Source: Brevibacterium zhoupengii (GTDB lineage Bacteria > Actinomycetota > Actinomycetes > Actinomycetales > Brevibacteriaceae). From it: a stretch of DNA of 64,000 nt. The stretch is taken from positions 1,240,001 through 1,304,000 of the forward strand of contig NZ_CP088298.1 in NCBI RefSeq assembly GCF_021117425.1, given 5' to 3'. This document shows positions 36,138-44,842 of the stretch, piece after piece. A model generated the notes under the pieces. The model worked only from the letters and a program-made list of their open reading frames with translations. It was not told the DNA's origin and did no database searches. The number at the start of each line of letters is the position of its first letter. The first letter of the stretch is position 1. The position numbers were made by a program, and so were the translations under genes.

Positions 36138-36947
36138 ATGACCGTTGACGGCACATACCGTCCGGTCGATCTCGAGGGTTTCGACTTCACCGTCACCGGT
36201 GGAGTCGGAACCCTCGTCATCGATCGGCCCGAAAAACGCAATGCCATCTCCCGCCCGATGTGGCGGGCTCTGCCGGACATCATCGCCGGTGTCGATGCCG
36301 ATGACTCGATCGGTGCGCTCGTGATCAGGGGCGCTGCCGGGCACTTCTCCGCCGGCTCTGACATCGCCGATCTCAATGTTCCCCTCGATGATTTCTGGGA
36401 ACTCAATTCCACCGCCGAGGCGGCTGTGGCCAACTCGCGCACCACGACGATCGCGGCCATCACCGGCAACTGCGTCGGCGGGGGCACCGAGATCGCGGCG
36501 GCCTGCGACATCCGCATCGCCGCCCCCGGTTCGATCTTCGGGGTCACGGCTGCGAAGCTCGGACTCGTCTACCCTCCCGGTCCGACTCGGCGTCTGGCGA
36601 GCGTCCTCGGTGACTCCTGGGCCAGGTATCTGCTGGTCACCGCCTCGATCGTGAAGTTCGACCAGATGCGCGAGCTCGGCTTCTTCCACGAAGTCTCCGA
36701 AACTCCGCTGGAGGCGGCGCAGGCGATGGGGGAGAAGATCGTCGGGCTCTCACGGCTGTCCCAGCTGGGATCCAAAGCGGTCCTGTCCGGGGAGCTGACG
36801 GACAACGCCACGGCCGACTCCGCTTTCAACCCACCGCAGTGGCTCGACGAGGCCTACCAGGCAGAGATCGCTCGCGGCCAGGAAGCGTTCTTCGCCAAGC
36901 GCCCGCCCGAGTTCGGCTTCCGGGGCACGGACTGGGTCGAGGAATGA
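36138..36947 (+). CDS. Enoyl-CoA hydratase/isomerase family protein
   Basis: A 269-residue crotonase-fold protein: TLVIDRPEKRNAISRPMW at the start, the oxyanion-hole segment GHFSAGSDIADL and GNCVGGGTEIAAACDIRIA. The catalytic glutamates of classical hydratases are not both clearly in place, so it could be an isomerase or another crotonase. It follows prpC by 26 bases in the same direction, so it may be co-transcribed and act on acyl-CoA feeding the propionyl-CoA pool. ATG at 36138 with GAAAGG 8 bases upstream. Confidence 0.85.
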   Translation: MTVDGTYRPVDLEGFDFTVTGGVGTLVIDRPEKRNAISRPMWRALPDIIAGVDADDSIGALVIRGAAGHFSAGSDIADLNVPLDDFWELNSTAEAAVANSRTTTIAAITGNCVGGGTEIAAACDIRIAAPGSIFGVTAAKLGLVYPPGPTRRLASVLGDSWARYLLVTASIVKFDQMRELGFFHEVSETPLEAAQAMGEKIVGLSRLSQLGSKAVLSGELTDNATADSAFNPPQWLDEAYQAEIARGQEAFFAKRPPEFGFRGTDWVEE

Positions 36948-36969
36948 ATTCTGTGGTTAAACTGATCGA

Positions 36970-37935
36970 ATGCGCCTAGCAGTCCTCGATATCGGCTCCA
37001 ACAGCGTCCACCTTCTCGTGGTCGACGCTCATGTCGGAGCCCCTCCCTTGCCCGCCACCTCCCACAAAGAGGTCCTGCGCCTCGCCGAGTACCTCGGCGA
37101 CGACGGCATGATCGACGCAGCCGGTCAGGAACGACTGCACAACTTCATCGCCGAGGCGGTGGAGATCGCCGAGGACCAAGGATCGGAGCAGATCCTGGCA
37201 TTCGCCACCTCGGCGATCAGAGACGCACCGAATGGTGCCGAGCTCATCGACTCCATCAACGCTCAGCTCGGGGTCACCCTCAACGTGATGTCGGGCAAGG
37301 ACGAAGCACGGGTGACGTTCCTGGCCGTCAGGCGCTGGTTCGGCTGGTCGGCTGGGAAGATCCTGCTGCTCGACATCGGCGGCGGCTCCCTCGAGATCGC
37401 AGCAGGGCAGGACGAATACCCCGAAGCCGCCGTGTCAGTGCCTCTGGGTGCAGGCCGGACCTATTCCGACTTCATCCCCGATCCGCTGCCCAGCGCCGAG
37501 GACATCCACAGCCTCCAGAAGTACGCCCGCTCCCAGATCGGCCGCATCGCCGGCAAGATCAACCGCGTGGGCACAGCCGACCAGGTGGTGGGCTCGTCGA
37601 AGACATTCCGCTCCCTGGCCCGGATCGCCGGCGCGGCACCCAGCGGTGACGGCATCTACGCCCCACGCAAACTCTTCCGCCGAGACCTCGCCGGGATCAT
37701 CGAGACTCTGTCCTCCCGAACTCCGGAAGAACGCGCCACACTGCCCGGAGTCTCCCAGGCTCGCGCAGGCCAGGTCCTTGCCGGAGCCATCGTCGCCGAC
37801 GCCGCCTTCGCCATCTTCGACGTCAACGTGATGAACATCTCCCCATGGGCACTGCGCGAAGGCATCATCATGCGCAAACTCGACCTGCTCGACTCCGCAG
37901 AGACCTCCTCGGCGATGCGGGTCGAACTGGTCTGA
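36970..37935 (+). CDS. ppx: Ppx/GppA exopolyphosphatase-type phosphatase
   Basis: Hydrolyses terminal phosphates of polyphosphate or pppGpp; ASKHA fold. The 321-residue short form has phosphate-1 motif AVLDIGSNSVHLLV, the FATSAIRDA loop and phosphate-2 motif LLLDIGGGSLEIA. Mycobacterial short Ppx1 is similar in length. In many actinobacteria it is followed by a sugar-isomerase gene and proC; here glpD, glpF, glpK and a GNAT are inserted between. Its stop is duplicated in-frame 21 bases downstream. Confidence 0.93.
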   Translation: MRLAVLDIGSNSVHLLVVDAHVGAPPLPATSHKEVLRLAEYLGDDGMIDAAGQERLHNFIAEAVEIAEDQGSEQILAFATSAIRDAPNGAELIDSINAQLGVTLNVMSGKDEARVTFLAVRRWFGWSAGKILLLDIGGGSLEIAAGQDEYPEAAVSVPLGAGRTYSDFIPDPLPSAEDIHSLQKYARSQIGRIAGKINRVGTADQVVGSSKTFRSLARIAGAAPSGDGIYAPRKLFRRDLAGIIETLSSRTPEERATLPGVSQARAGQVLAGAIVADAAFAIFDVNVMNISPWALREGIIMRKLDLLDSAETSSAMRVELV

Positions 37936-37966
37936 GCCCTTTCGCAACTGGTCTGAGCCCTTTCGC
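37925..37966 (+). repeat. Tandem 21-base duplication across the ppx stop
   Basis: Two perfect adjacent 21-base copies (37925-37945 and 37946-37966). The first contains the TGA stop of ppx at 37933-37935. Because 21 is a multiple of three, the second copy has another TGA in the same frame at 37954-37956. Confidence 0.9.
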
Positions 37967-38099
37967 AATTGAGCGTTGTGTTTCGCTTCTGCGCATTGCC
38001 TGTTAGATTTTTCCTAACTGCCGCGCACGGACCACCAGCTGGGGCCGGGGCGCAATAATGGTGGGAACGCACACGCTCCGAGAAGGAAAAGAACTGTCA

Positions 38100-39821
38100 A
38101 TGCGAAATGGCGAGTTGTCCCCATCGTTCCGCGATGAAGCCCTGCACACCCTGGAGAACACCAGCCCGGACGACCCGCTCGACGTCTTCGTCGTCGGCGG
38201 AGGCGTCACCGGAGCAGGATCCGCCTTCGATGCGGCCACCCGCGGACTTAAGGTCGGGGTCGTCGATGCCAAGGACTGGGCTTCCGGCACCTCGTCACGG
38301 TCCTCGAAACTCATGCACGGCGGACTGCGCTACCTGGAGATGCTCGACTTCAAACTCGTGGCTGAAGCGCTGAAGGAACGCGACCTCCTGCTCCAACACA
38401 CGGCGCCCCACCTGGTTGAACCCGTGGCCTTCGTCTTCCCCTTCGAACACCGCCTCATCGACAGGGCATTCATCGGATCCGGCGTTCTGCTCTATGACAC
38501 GATGGCCACCCGCCCCGGACGCAAACGTGCCGTCCCGATGCACCGCCACCTGGGCAAGAAAGCACTCACTGCCCATTTCCCCGGCCTGGCCGACGACGCA
38601 GCGGTCGGTGCCCTCGAATACTACGATGCGAAGGTCGACGACGCCCGTTTCGTCATGACGCTCATCCGCTCCGCTGTGGGCTACGGCGCAGCAGCGGCCA
38701 ACCACGTCTCCGTCATCGACTACCTCCACGACGGGGACCAGGTCTCCGGAGTCCGTGCTCGTGATGAGATGACCGGCCGGGAATTCGACATCCACGCCCG
38801 CCGCACGATCCTTGCCGGGGGAGTCTGGACCGAGGAACAGCAGGACCTGGCCAAGGCCGACGCAGGCCTCCAGGTGCTCGCTTCCAAGGGCGTGCACATC
38901 ACGGTCGAGCAGGACAAGATCAAGGCAGACCCGAACACGGGCATCATCTCGAAGACGGAGAAGTCCGTGCTCTTCGTGATCCCGTGGGAGGGCTACTGGG
39001 TCATCGGCACCACGGACACCCCGTGGGACCAGGACGTCGACTCACCGGTCGCGAACTCCGATGACATCGACTACCTGCTCAAGCACGCGAACGCGATTCT
39101 GACCGAGAAGCTGACCCGCAACGACGTCATCGGCGTCTACTCCGGCCTCCGCCCCCTGCTCCAGCCCGTGGTCAAGGAAGGTCAGGCCTCGACGAAGGTC
39201 TCCCGCGAACACACGGTGATGGAGATCGAGCCCGCTCTGGCAGCCATCGCCGGTGGCAAGTTCACCACGTATCGCGTCATGGCCGAGGACGCCGTCGACT
39301 TCGTCCTCGGAGATGACGCGAAGGACCGCCGATCCCTGACCGAATCGATCCCGCTGCTGGGCGCTCAGGGCGTCGGGGCCGTGCGCCGCGGCCAATCCGG
39401 TATCGCCGAGAAATACGGGTGGGACGAAGACCGGGTCAGGCGCCTCATCCGCCGCTACGGCACCCTGCTCGAGGACATCCTCGACCTCATCGACGAGGAC
39501 CCCGAACTCGGTCGCCCGCTGCCCGGTGCCGAACGCTACCTGCGCGCCGAGGCACACTATGCGGCGACCTCGGAAGGTGCCGTCCACCTCGGCGACATCC
39601 TCGAGCGACGGATGCGGCTGAACTATGAGGTCAGGGACCGAGGCAAGCACGCCGCCGAGGCGGTCGCTGCGATCGTCGCCCCGATCCTCGGGTGGGACGA
39701 GGACAGAGAAGCAGATGAAATCGCCGATTTCACCTCTCATGTCGACGCACAGATCGCCGCCGAATCCACCCACGACGATGCCGCGGCTGCCGCACTCGTC
39801 GAGGAAACACTGAAACCGTAA
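38100..39821 (+). CDS. glpD: Aerobic glycerol-3-phosphate dehydrogenase
   Basis: FAD-dependent oxidation of glycerol-3-phosphate to dihydroxyacetone phosphate, feeding electrons to quinone at the membrane. The 573-residue protein has the FAD motif VFVVGGGVTGAGSAFDAATRG, SSRSSKLMHGGLRYLE, the IPWEGYWVIGTTDT substrate region and a C-terminal helical domain. I chose the ATG at 38100; a start at 38058 would add 14 residues. A weak -10-like TAGATT lies at 38004-38009. First gene of the glpD-glpF-glpK group. Confidence 0.95.
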   Translation: MRNGELSPSFRDEALHTLENTSPDDPLDVFVVGGGVTGAGSAFDAATRGLKVGVVDAKDWASGTSSRSSKLMHGGLRYLEMLDFKLVAEALKERDLLLQHTAPHLVEPVAFVFPFEHRLIDRAFIGSGVLLYDTMATRPGRKRAVPMHRHLGKKALTAHFPGLADDAAVGALEYYDAKVDDARFVMTLIRSAVGYGAAAANHVSVIDYLHDGDQVSGVRARDEMTGREFDIHARRTILAGGVWTEEQQDLAKADAGLQVLASKGVHITVEQDKIKADPNTGIISKTEKSVLFVIPWEGYWVIGTTDTPWDQDVDSPVANSDDIDYLLKHANAILTEKLTRNDVIGVYSGLRPLLQPVVKEGQASTKVSREHTVMEIEPALAAIAGGKFTTYRVMAEDAVDFVLGDDAKDRRSLTESIPLLGAQGVGAVRRGQSGIAEKYGWDEDRVRRLIRRYGTLLEDILDLIDEDPELGRPLPGAERYLRAEAHYAATSEGAVHLGDILERRMRLNYEVRDRGKHAAEAVAAIVAPILGWDEDREADEIADFTSHVDAQIAAESTHDDAAAAALVEETLKP

Positions 39822-39858
39822 ATCCGCTAAGCAGGACAAACATAGGAGTTTGTGAGAT

Positions 39859-40581
39859 ATGGGTACTATTTTCCTTTATGAGATCGGCGGAACGGCGATG
39901 CTCATACTGCTCGGTGTCGGCGTCGTCGCCAACGTGGTGCTGGGCAAGACCAAGGGCAACGGGGGAGGCTGGCTCCTCATCTCGTTCGGCTGGGGCCTCG
40001 CGGTCTTCGCCGGTGTCTTCGTCGCATTCAAGACAGGTGCACACCTCAACCCCGCCGTGACCATCGGCATCTTGTCCAGTGGTGCCGAGGAATACGCTCC
40101 CGGCATCGCCGTGAACTTCGGCAACACCATCGCCTACCTCGCGGCCGAGATGATCGGTGCCATGATCGGTGCCTTCCTCGCCTGGGCCGTATACAAGAAG
40201 CACTATGACGAGGAGAAGGAAGCCGGCAACATCCTCGGCACCTTCTCCACCGGTCCGGAGATCCGCAGCTACGGCTGGAACTTCGTCACCGAGGTCATCG
40301 CCACCTTCGTCCTCGTCTTCGTCATCCTCCTCTTCGGAGGAACCCCGCACGGGCTCGGACCCTTGGCAGTCGGCCTCCTCGTCGTCGTCATCGGCGCCTC
40401 GCTGGGCGGACCCACCGGCTACGCAATCAACCCGGCCCGTGACCTCGGGCCCCGCATCGTCCATGCCCTGCTGCCGATCCCGAACAAGGGCAGCTCGGAC
40501 TGGGCATACTCGTGGGTGCCGATCGCAGGACCTCTGGTCGGCGCCATCATCGCCGGACTGCTCTCCCGAGCCTTCGTCTGA
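39859..40581 (+). CDS. glpF: Glycerol facilitator (MIP/aquaporin family)
   Basis: A 240-residue channel with six transmembrane helices and both NPA boxes: HLNPAVT (about residue 63) and AINPARD (about residue 192). The residue after the second box is R-D as in aquaglyceroporins (NPARD), favouring glycerol over water. It lies between glpD and glpK, completing the uptake-phosphorylation-oxidation route for glycerol. A short AGGAG precedes the ATG. Confidence 0.94.
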   Translation: MGTIFLYEIGGTAMLILLGVGVVANVVLGKTKGNGGGWLLISFGWGLAVFAGVFVAFKTGAHLNPAVTIGILSSGAEEYAPGIAVNFGNTIAYLAAEMIGAMIGAFLAWAVYKKHYDEEKEAGNILGTFSTGPEIRSYGWNFVTEVIATFVLVFVILLFGGTPHGLGPLAVGLLVVVIGASLGGPTGYAINPARDLGPRIVHALLPIPNKGSSDWAYSWVPIAGPLVGAIIAGLLSRAFV

Positions 40582-40619
40582 GCATGCCGGGCCTTCGTCT
40601 GATCCGGCCCTCGTCTGAG
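40567..40619 (+). repeat. Triple duplication of the glpF stop region
   Basis: GCCTTCGTCTGA occurs at the end of glpF, and again 21 bases later, followed by a third shortened copy (CCTCGTCTGA) at about 40609-40618. The second TGA (40600-40602) is in frame with glpF; the third is not. Confidence 0.85.
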
Positions 40620-40660
40620 TCACCAGCAATCCACAGCATCACCTCGACATAGGAGTCAGC

Positions 40661-42193
40661 ATGAGTCAGGAAAAGTACATCCTCGCCGTCGACCAGGGCA
40701 CCACCTCGTCGCGGGCCATCGTCTTCAACCACGCAGGGCAGATCGTGTCATCGGGTCAGCTCGAGCACGAGCAGATCTTCCCTCGGGCCGGCTGGGTCGA
40801 ACACGACCCGATGGAGATCATCAGGAACACGAACGAGGCGATCGGTCAGGCCCTGACCCGCGCCGACATCAACCGCCACCAGCTCGAGGGCGTCGGCATC
40901 ACGAACCAGCGTGAGACCACGGTGATCTGGAACAAGAACACCGGCAAGCCGGTCTACAACGCGATCGTCTGGCAGGACACCAGAACACAGAAGATCTGCG
41001 ATGAACTCGCCGGAGACGAAGGTCCCGACAAGTACAAGGACCGGGTCGGTCTGCCCCTGGCCACCTACTTCGCCGGGCCGAAGGCCAAGTGGGTCTTCGA
41101 CAATGTCGAGGGCGTCAAGGAGTCTGCTGAAGCCGGGGAGCTGCTCTTCGGCACCATGGACACCTGGGTGCTCTGGAACCTCACCGGCGGTGTCAACGGC
41201 GGAGTCCACGTCACCGACGTCACCAACGCCTCGCGCACCATGCTCATGAACGTCAAGAGTCTCGATTGGAACGAGGAGATCGCTGGCGACATGGGCATCC
41301 CCGTCTCGATGCTGCCGGAGATCAAGTCCTGCTCCGAGGTCTATGGGTACGGTGCGAAGAACGGCCTCATCATCGACACCCCGATCTGCGGCATCCTCGG
41401 TGACCAGCAGGCGGCGACCTTCGGCCAGGCCTGCTTCGAGAAGGGCCAGGCCAAGAACACCTACGGCACCGGCAACTTCATGCTCATCAACACCGGCAAC
41501 GAGCCTGTGGCCAGCAAAAACGGTCTGCTGACGACGGTGGCCTACAAGATCGGCGACGCCGATGCGGTCTACGCCCTCGAAGGTTCCATCGCCGTCACCG
41601 GGTCCCTTGTGCAGTGGCTGCGTGACAACCTCGGAATCATCTCCGATGCTCCCGAGGTCGAGACGCTGGCGAAGCAGGTCGAGGACAACGGCGGCTGCTA
41701 CATCGTGCCGGCCTTCTCCGGTCTCTTCGCCCCGCACTGGGAGTCCGACGCACGCGGCGTGATCGTGGGCCTGACTCGCTACGTCAACAAGAACCACATC
41801 GCCCGTGCGGCTCTCGAGTCGGTTGCGTTCCAGTCCCGTGAGGTCCTCGACGCTATGGACCTCGATTCGGGTGTCGCGCTCACCGAGCTCAAGGTCGACG
41901 GCGGCATGGTCGCCAACGAAACGCTCATGCAGTTCCAGGCCGACCTCCTCGGCGTGCCCGTCATCCGGCCTGAGGTCGTCGAGACCACGGCCCTGGGTGC
42001 GGCCTACGCAGCGGGCATCGCCGTGAAGTTCTGGAACGGCGAGGACGACGTGAAGGCCAACTGGCGCGAGGGCAAGCGCTGGGAGCCGTCCATGGACGAG
42101 GACAAGGTCGCTCGCGTCTACCGTCTGTGGAACAAGGCCGTCGACAAGTCGAAGACCTGGGTCGACGAGGACGTCGAAGAACTCTACGGCTGA
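40661..42193 (+). CDS. glpK: Glycerol kinase
   Basis: Phosphorylates glycerol to sn-glycerol-3-phosphate with ATP. The 510-residue FGGY-family protein shows the phosphate loop [31 protein letters not shown], the mid-domain [10 protein letters not shown] and the late [17 protein letters not shown] clear AGGAG site precedes the ATG. Last gene of the glycerol group, convergent with a GNAT across a hairpin. Confidence 0.97.
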   Translation: MSQEKYILAVDQGTTSSRAIVFNHAGQIVSSGQLEHEQIFPRAGWVEHDPMEIIRNTNEAIGQALTRADINRHQLEGVGITNQRETTVIWNKNTGKPVYNAIVWQDTRTQKICDELAGDEGPDKYKDRVGLPLATYFAGPKAKWVFDNVEGVKESAEAGELLFGTMDTWVLWNLTGGVNGGVHVTDVTNASRTMLMNVKSLDWNEEIAGDMGIPVSMLPEIKSCSEVYGYGAKNGLIIDTPICGILGDQQAATFGQACFEKGQAKNTYGTGNFMLINTGNEPVASKNGLLTTVAYKIGDADAVYALEGSIAVTGSLVQWLRDNLGIISDAPEVETLAKQVEDNGGCYIVPAFSGLFAPHWESDARGVIVGLTRYVNKNHIARAALESVAFQSREVLDAMDLDSGVALTELKVDGGMVANETLMQFQADLLGVPVIRPEVVETTALGAAYAAGIAVKFWNGEDDVKANWREGKRWEPSMDEDKVARVYRLWNKAVDKSKTWVDEDVEELYG

Positions 42194-42202
42194 CCTTCGG
42201 TC

Positions 42203-42230
42203 GAGGTCTCACCTCGCCGAGGTGGGCCTC
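42203..42230. terminator. Bidirectional hairpin between glpK and the GNAT gene
   Basis: GAGGTCTCACCTCG (42203-42216) folds against CGAGGTGGGCCTC (42218-42230) with one bulge. It lies at the junction of convergent genes and overlaps the GNAT stop. Confidence 0.55.
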
Positions 42231-42777
42231 AGCCGAGGTCGACCGTGAACATGCGCTCTGGCACCGCTGGAGACACCCCGTCGAAGACGTGGGTGATCTC
42301 CGTGCGGTGCCAGCCGTGTTTGGCATAGAAGCGCATCGCCCGCTCATTGCCTTCGGCGACCATGAGATAGGCGCGGGTGAATCCCATCGCCCGCAGTTCC
42401 TCCTCCAAAGCGTGGAGGAGGTCCGCTCCTGCACCGGTGCCGAAGGCATCCGGGTGGAGATTGATCGCCGCCAGCTGTCCCAATCCAGCGGTGTCGGGGA
42501 GTCTCCCGAGCACCTCGGCGCTGTCCCGAGGCGGGCAGACTCCACCGAAACCGAGAACACGGTCCTCGGCAGGTTCCAGCGCAACCAGCGTCGACATCGG
42601 ATTCGACTCCTCGCCGAGGTTTCTCGCCCAGCCGGTGGTCTGCCGGTCAAGGTTCAGGGAGTCCAGAATCTCATCGGCCATGATGCCGCGGTAGGCGGCC
42701 GTCCATGCAGCGATGTGGACTTCGGCGATCTGGGCGGCATCATCGACGCGGGCCCGGCGAACTCGAAAATCAGCCAT
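42229..42777 (-). CDS. GNAT-family N-acetyltransferase
   Basis: A 182-residue acetyltransferase: VRRARVDDAAQIAEVHIAAW at the start, central strand AAINLHPDAFGTGAG (acetyl-CoA loop region), and VAEGNERAMRFYAKHGWHRT at the end. The acceptor is unknown. Divergent from the sugar-isomerase gene with 74 bases between starts. Confidence 0.85.
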   Translation of the reverse strand: MADFRVRRARVDDAAQIAEVHIAAWTAAYRGIMADEILDSLNLDRQTTGWARNLGEESNPMSTLVALEPAEDRVLGFGGVCPPRDSAEVLGRLPDTAGLGQLAAINLHPDAFGTGAGADLLHALEEELRAMGFTRAYLMVAEGNERAMRFYAKHGWHRTEITHVFDGVSPAVPERMFTVDLG

Positions 42778-42851
42778 TGATCCAGCTTAGCGACGTCAGC
42801 GCTTATGCTTTCTGAGGGAATATGGAATCTTCGAGGACTAAACTGGGTGGA

Positions 42852-43895
42852 ATGAGCAGGGTGAAACGGTCGAAGTCATCACGGAAGGTCTATACCGCGA
42901 AGAATTCAGCGCGGTCCAATTTCCGACGCCACCGTGAGTACTTCGACAATCACGAAGTCTATGACCACGACACTCAGCACAGTTCCGACCACACGATCCG
43001 AATCGGTCTCTCCAGTTCCTCGGTGTCGCCGATGACCGTGGCCGAGACCTTCGCACAGGCTGCCAAGCACGGTTATGACGGCGTCGAGATCATGGTCACC
43101 CACAACGCCGAGACCCGCGACGTCGACCTCATCAACGGTCTGGCCGCAGAGACGGGCCTCGAAGTCATGTCTCTGCATGCACCGACCCTGCTCTTCCTGC
43201 CCCGCGTCCTGCACAAGGACCACTGGGAGAAGCTGCGCATCACCGCCAACCTCGCCAAGGCGGTCGGCGCGAAGACTGTGGTCCTGCACCCGCCCTTCCG
43301 CTGGCAGGGGGAGTACGCCCTAGGCTTCGTCGAAGGCGTTCGACAGGTGTCCGAGGAGACCGGAGTCGTCCTCGCCGTGGAGAACATGTACCCCTGGCGC
43401 GCGGGCGTACGCGAGATCCTCGTCTACTATCCCGACTGGAACCCTCTCGACGAGGACTATGACGCTCTCACCTTCGACTTCTCCCACGCCTCGACGGCCG
43501 GAATGAACGCGCTCGAGACCGTCTCGGAGATCTTCGACAAACTTCGACACGTCCACCTCACCGACGGCTCCGGATCCCTCACGGACGAACACCTGATCCC
43601 CGGTGCAGGCACCATGCCCGTAGCCGAGACGCTGCAGCACCTGGCCAAACACAATTGGTCCGGCGACATCGTCGTCGAAGTCAACACTCGCTTCGTCGCG
43701 AAGAAGTCCACGCGAGAGCAGATGCTCGCAGACTCACTCGCCTTCGCCCGCGAGCATCTCGGGCTCGCACCTGAGGCCAGCCACCGCAATTCTTCCAGCC
43801 ATGTCCGCACCAGCGAGTTGCGCGCGAATGGGAACCCCACGAGTGGGAATCCCGCGAGCGAGATCCGCGCGAACGACGGACAGCCGAACTCCTGA
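42852..43895 (+). CDS. Sugar phosphate isomerase/epimerase-like TIM barrel
   Basis: A 347-residue protein whose core (about 48-300) is an AP-endonuclease-2-like TIM barrel: YDGVEIMVTHN, VMSLHAPTLL, VVLHPPFRWQ, the metal-type VAVENMYPW, TFDFSHAS and HVHLTDGSG. This is the conserved actinobacterial gene between ppx and proC. It has a 47-residue basic, Ser/Arg/Lys-rich N-terminal extension and a low-complexity C-terminal tail (SELRANGNPTSGNPASEIRAN) not usual in the family. Substrate unknown. Confidence 0.82.
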   Translation: MSRVKRSKSSRKVYTAKNSARSNFRRHREYFDNHEVYDHDTQHSSDHTIRIGLSSSSVSPMTVAETFAQAAKHGYDGVEIMVTHNAETRDVDLINGLAAETGLEVMSLHAPTLLFLPRVLHKDHWEKLRITANLAKAVGAKTVVLHPPFRWQGEYALGFVEGVRQVSEETGVVLAVENMYPWRAGVREILVYYPDWNPLDEDYDALTFDFSHASTAGMNALETVSEIFDKLRHVHLTDGSGSLTDEHLIPGAGTMPVAETLQHLAKHNWSGDIVVEVNTRFVAKKSTREQMLADSLAFAREHLGLAPEASHRNSSSHVRTSELRANGNPTSGNPASEIRANDGQPNS

Positions 43896-43936
43896 ACGAA
43901 CCACGAACACGTGAACAACAGAAAGGCAGGTCTGAT

Positions 43937-44773
43937 TTGACCACAATCGCCTCCATCGGCACCGGAAACATGGGTACGGCACTGCTCAAGGGAATCCTCA
44001 GCGCCGACGAGAAGCTCGACGTTCGAGCGACAACGAATTCGGCCGCCTCGGCGAAACGACTTGCCGCAGAACTCCCCAACGCCACCGTCACCTCCGTCGA
44101 GGATGATGCTGAGGCCAACCGGAAGGCTGCCGAAGGCGCCGACTTCGTCTTCCTCGGAGTCAAACCGTGGATGATGGCCGAGACCGTGCGTGACCTGTCC
44201 CCGAGCCTGAACGCCGGCTCAGTCCTCGTCTCGATGGCTGCCGGTGTCGCCATGGCCGACCTGGCCACCCTGGCACCGCAGAACCCGATCGTGCGGATTA
44301 TGCCCAACACCCCCAGCTCCATCGGGCACGGCGTCATCGCCCTTGCCCCCTCCGCGAAGGTGGACGGCACCACCGTGGACACGCTGCGGACACTGCTGTC
44401 GGGAGCCGGACTCGTTGTGGCCTTGGATGAAGCCGAGATCCCGGCGATGACAGGTATCTCAGGCTCCGGTGTCGCCTATTTCTTCCTCCTGGCCGAGACC
44501 ATGATCGCCGCCGGTATGAAGATGGGGCTGAGCGAGGAGACCGCCAAGCAGATGGTCGTGGCCACCGCGGACGGAGCAGGTCGGCTCCTGACCGAGAAGC
44601 CGGACCCGAGCGCGCAGCGTCAGGCCGTCTCCAGCAAAGGTGGGACCACGCTCGCCGGCCTGCAGACCTTCATCGATGCGGGACTCTTCGACACCACAGC
44701 GGCGGCAGCGCAGGCCGCTGGCGACCGTTCCCTGGAGATGGAGAAGGAGAACTCCGAGGTCATCAACGGCTGA
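43937..44773 (+). CDS. proC: Pyrroline-5-carboxylate reductase
   Basis: Last step of proline synthesis, NAD(P)H-dependent. The 278-residue protein has the dinucleotide motif IASIGTGNMGTALLKG, FLGVKPWMM, VRIMPNTPSSIGHG and the family signature GSGVAYFFLLAETMIAAGMKMGLS. It starts with TTG at 43937 preceded by AGGCAGG. It is usual after the sugar-isomerase gene in actinobacteria. A strong hairpin follows. Confidence 0.96.
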   Translation: MTTIASIGTGNMGTALLKGILSADEKLDVRATTNSAASAKRLAAELPNATVTSVEDDAEANRKAAEGADFVFLGVKPWMMAETVRDLSPSLNAGSVLVSMAAGVAMADLATLAPQNPIVRIMPNTPSSIGHGVIALAPSAKVDGTTVDTLRTLLSGAGLVVALDEAEIPAMTGISGSGVAYFFLLAETMIAAGMKMGLSEETAKQMVVATADGAGRLLTEKPDPSAQRQAVSSKGGTTLAGLQTFIDAGLFDTTAAAAQAAGDRSLEMEKENSEVING

Positions 44774-44786
44774 GCGCCCGCGTTTA

Positions 44787-44813
44787 CCCGGCGGCCCCGA
44801 TCGGGCCGCCGGG
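44787..44813. terminator. Bidirectional hairpin between proC and the luxR-type gene
   Basis: CCCGGCGGCCC (44787-44797) pairs perfectly with GGGCCGCCGGG (44803-44813), loop CGATC. Placed between convergent genes. Confidence 0.75.
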
Positions 44814-44842
44814 ATCAGGGCAGAGCCGGGATCAGGGCAGAG
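44809..44842. repeat. Perfect 17-base tandem repeat over the luxR stop
   Basis: CCGGGATCAGGGCAGAG occurs twice in tandem (44809-44825 and 44826-44842). The second copy carries the stop and last codons of the minus-strand regulator gene. Confidence 0.85.
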
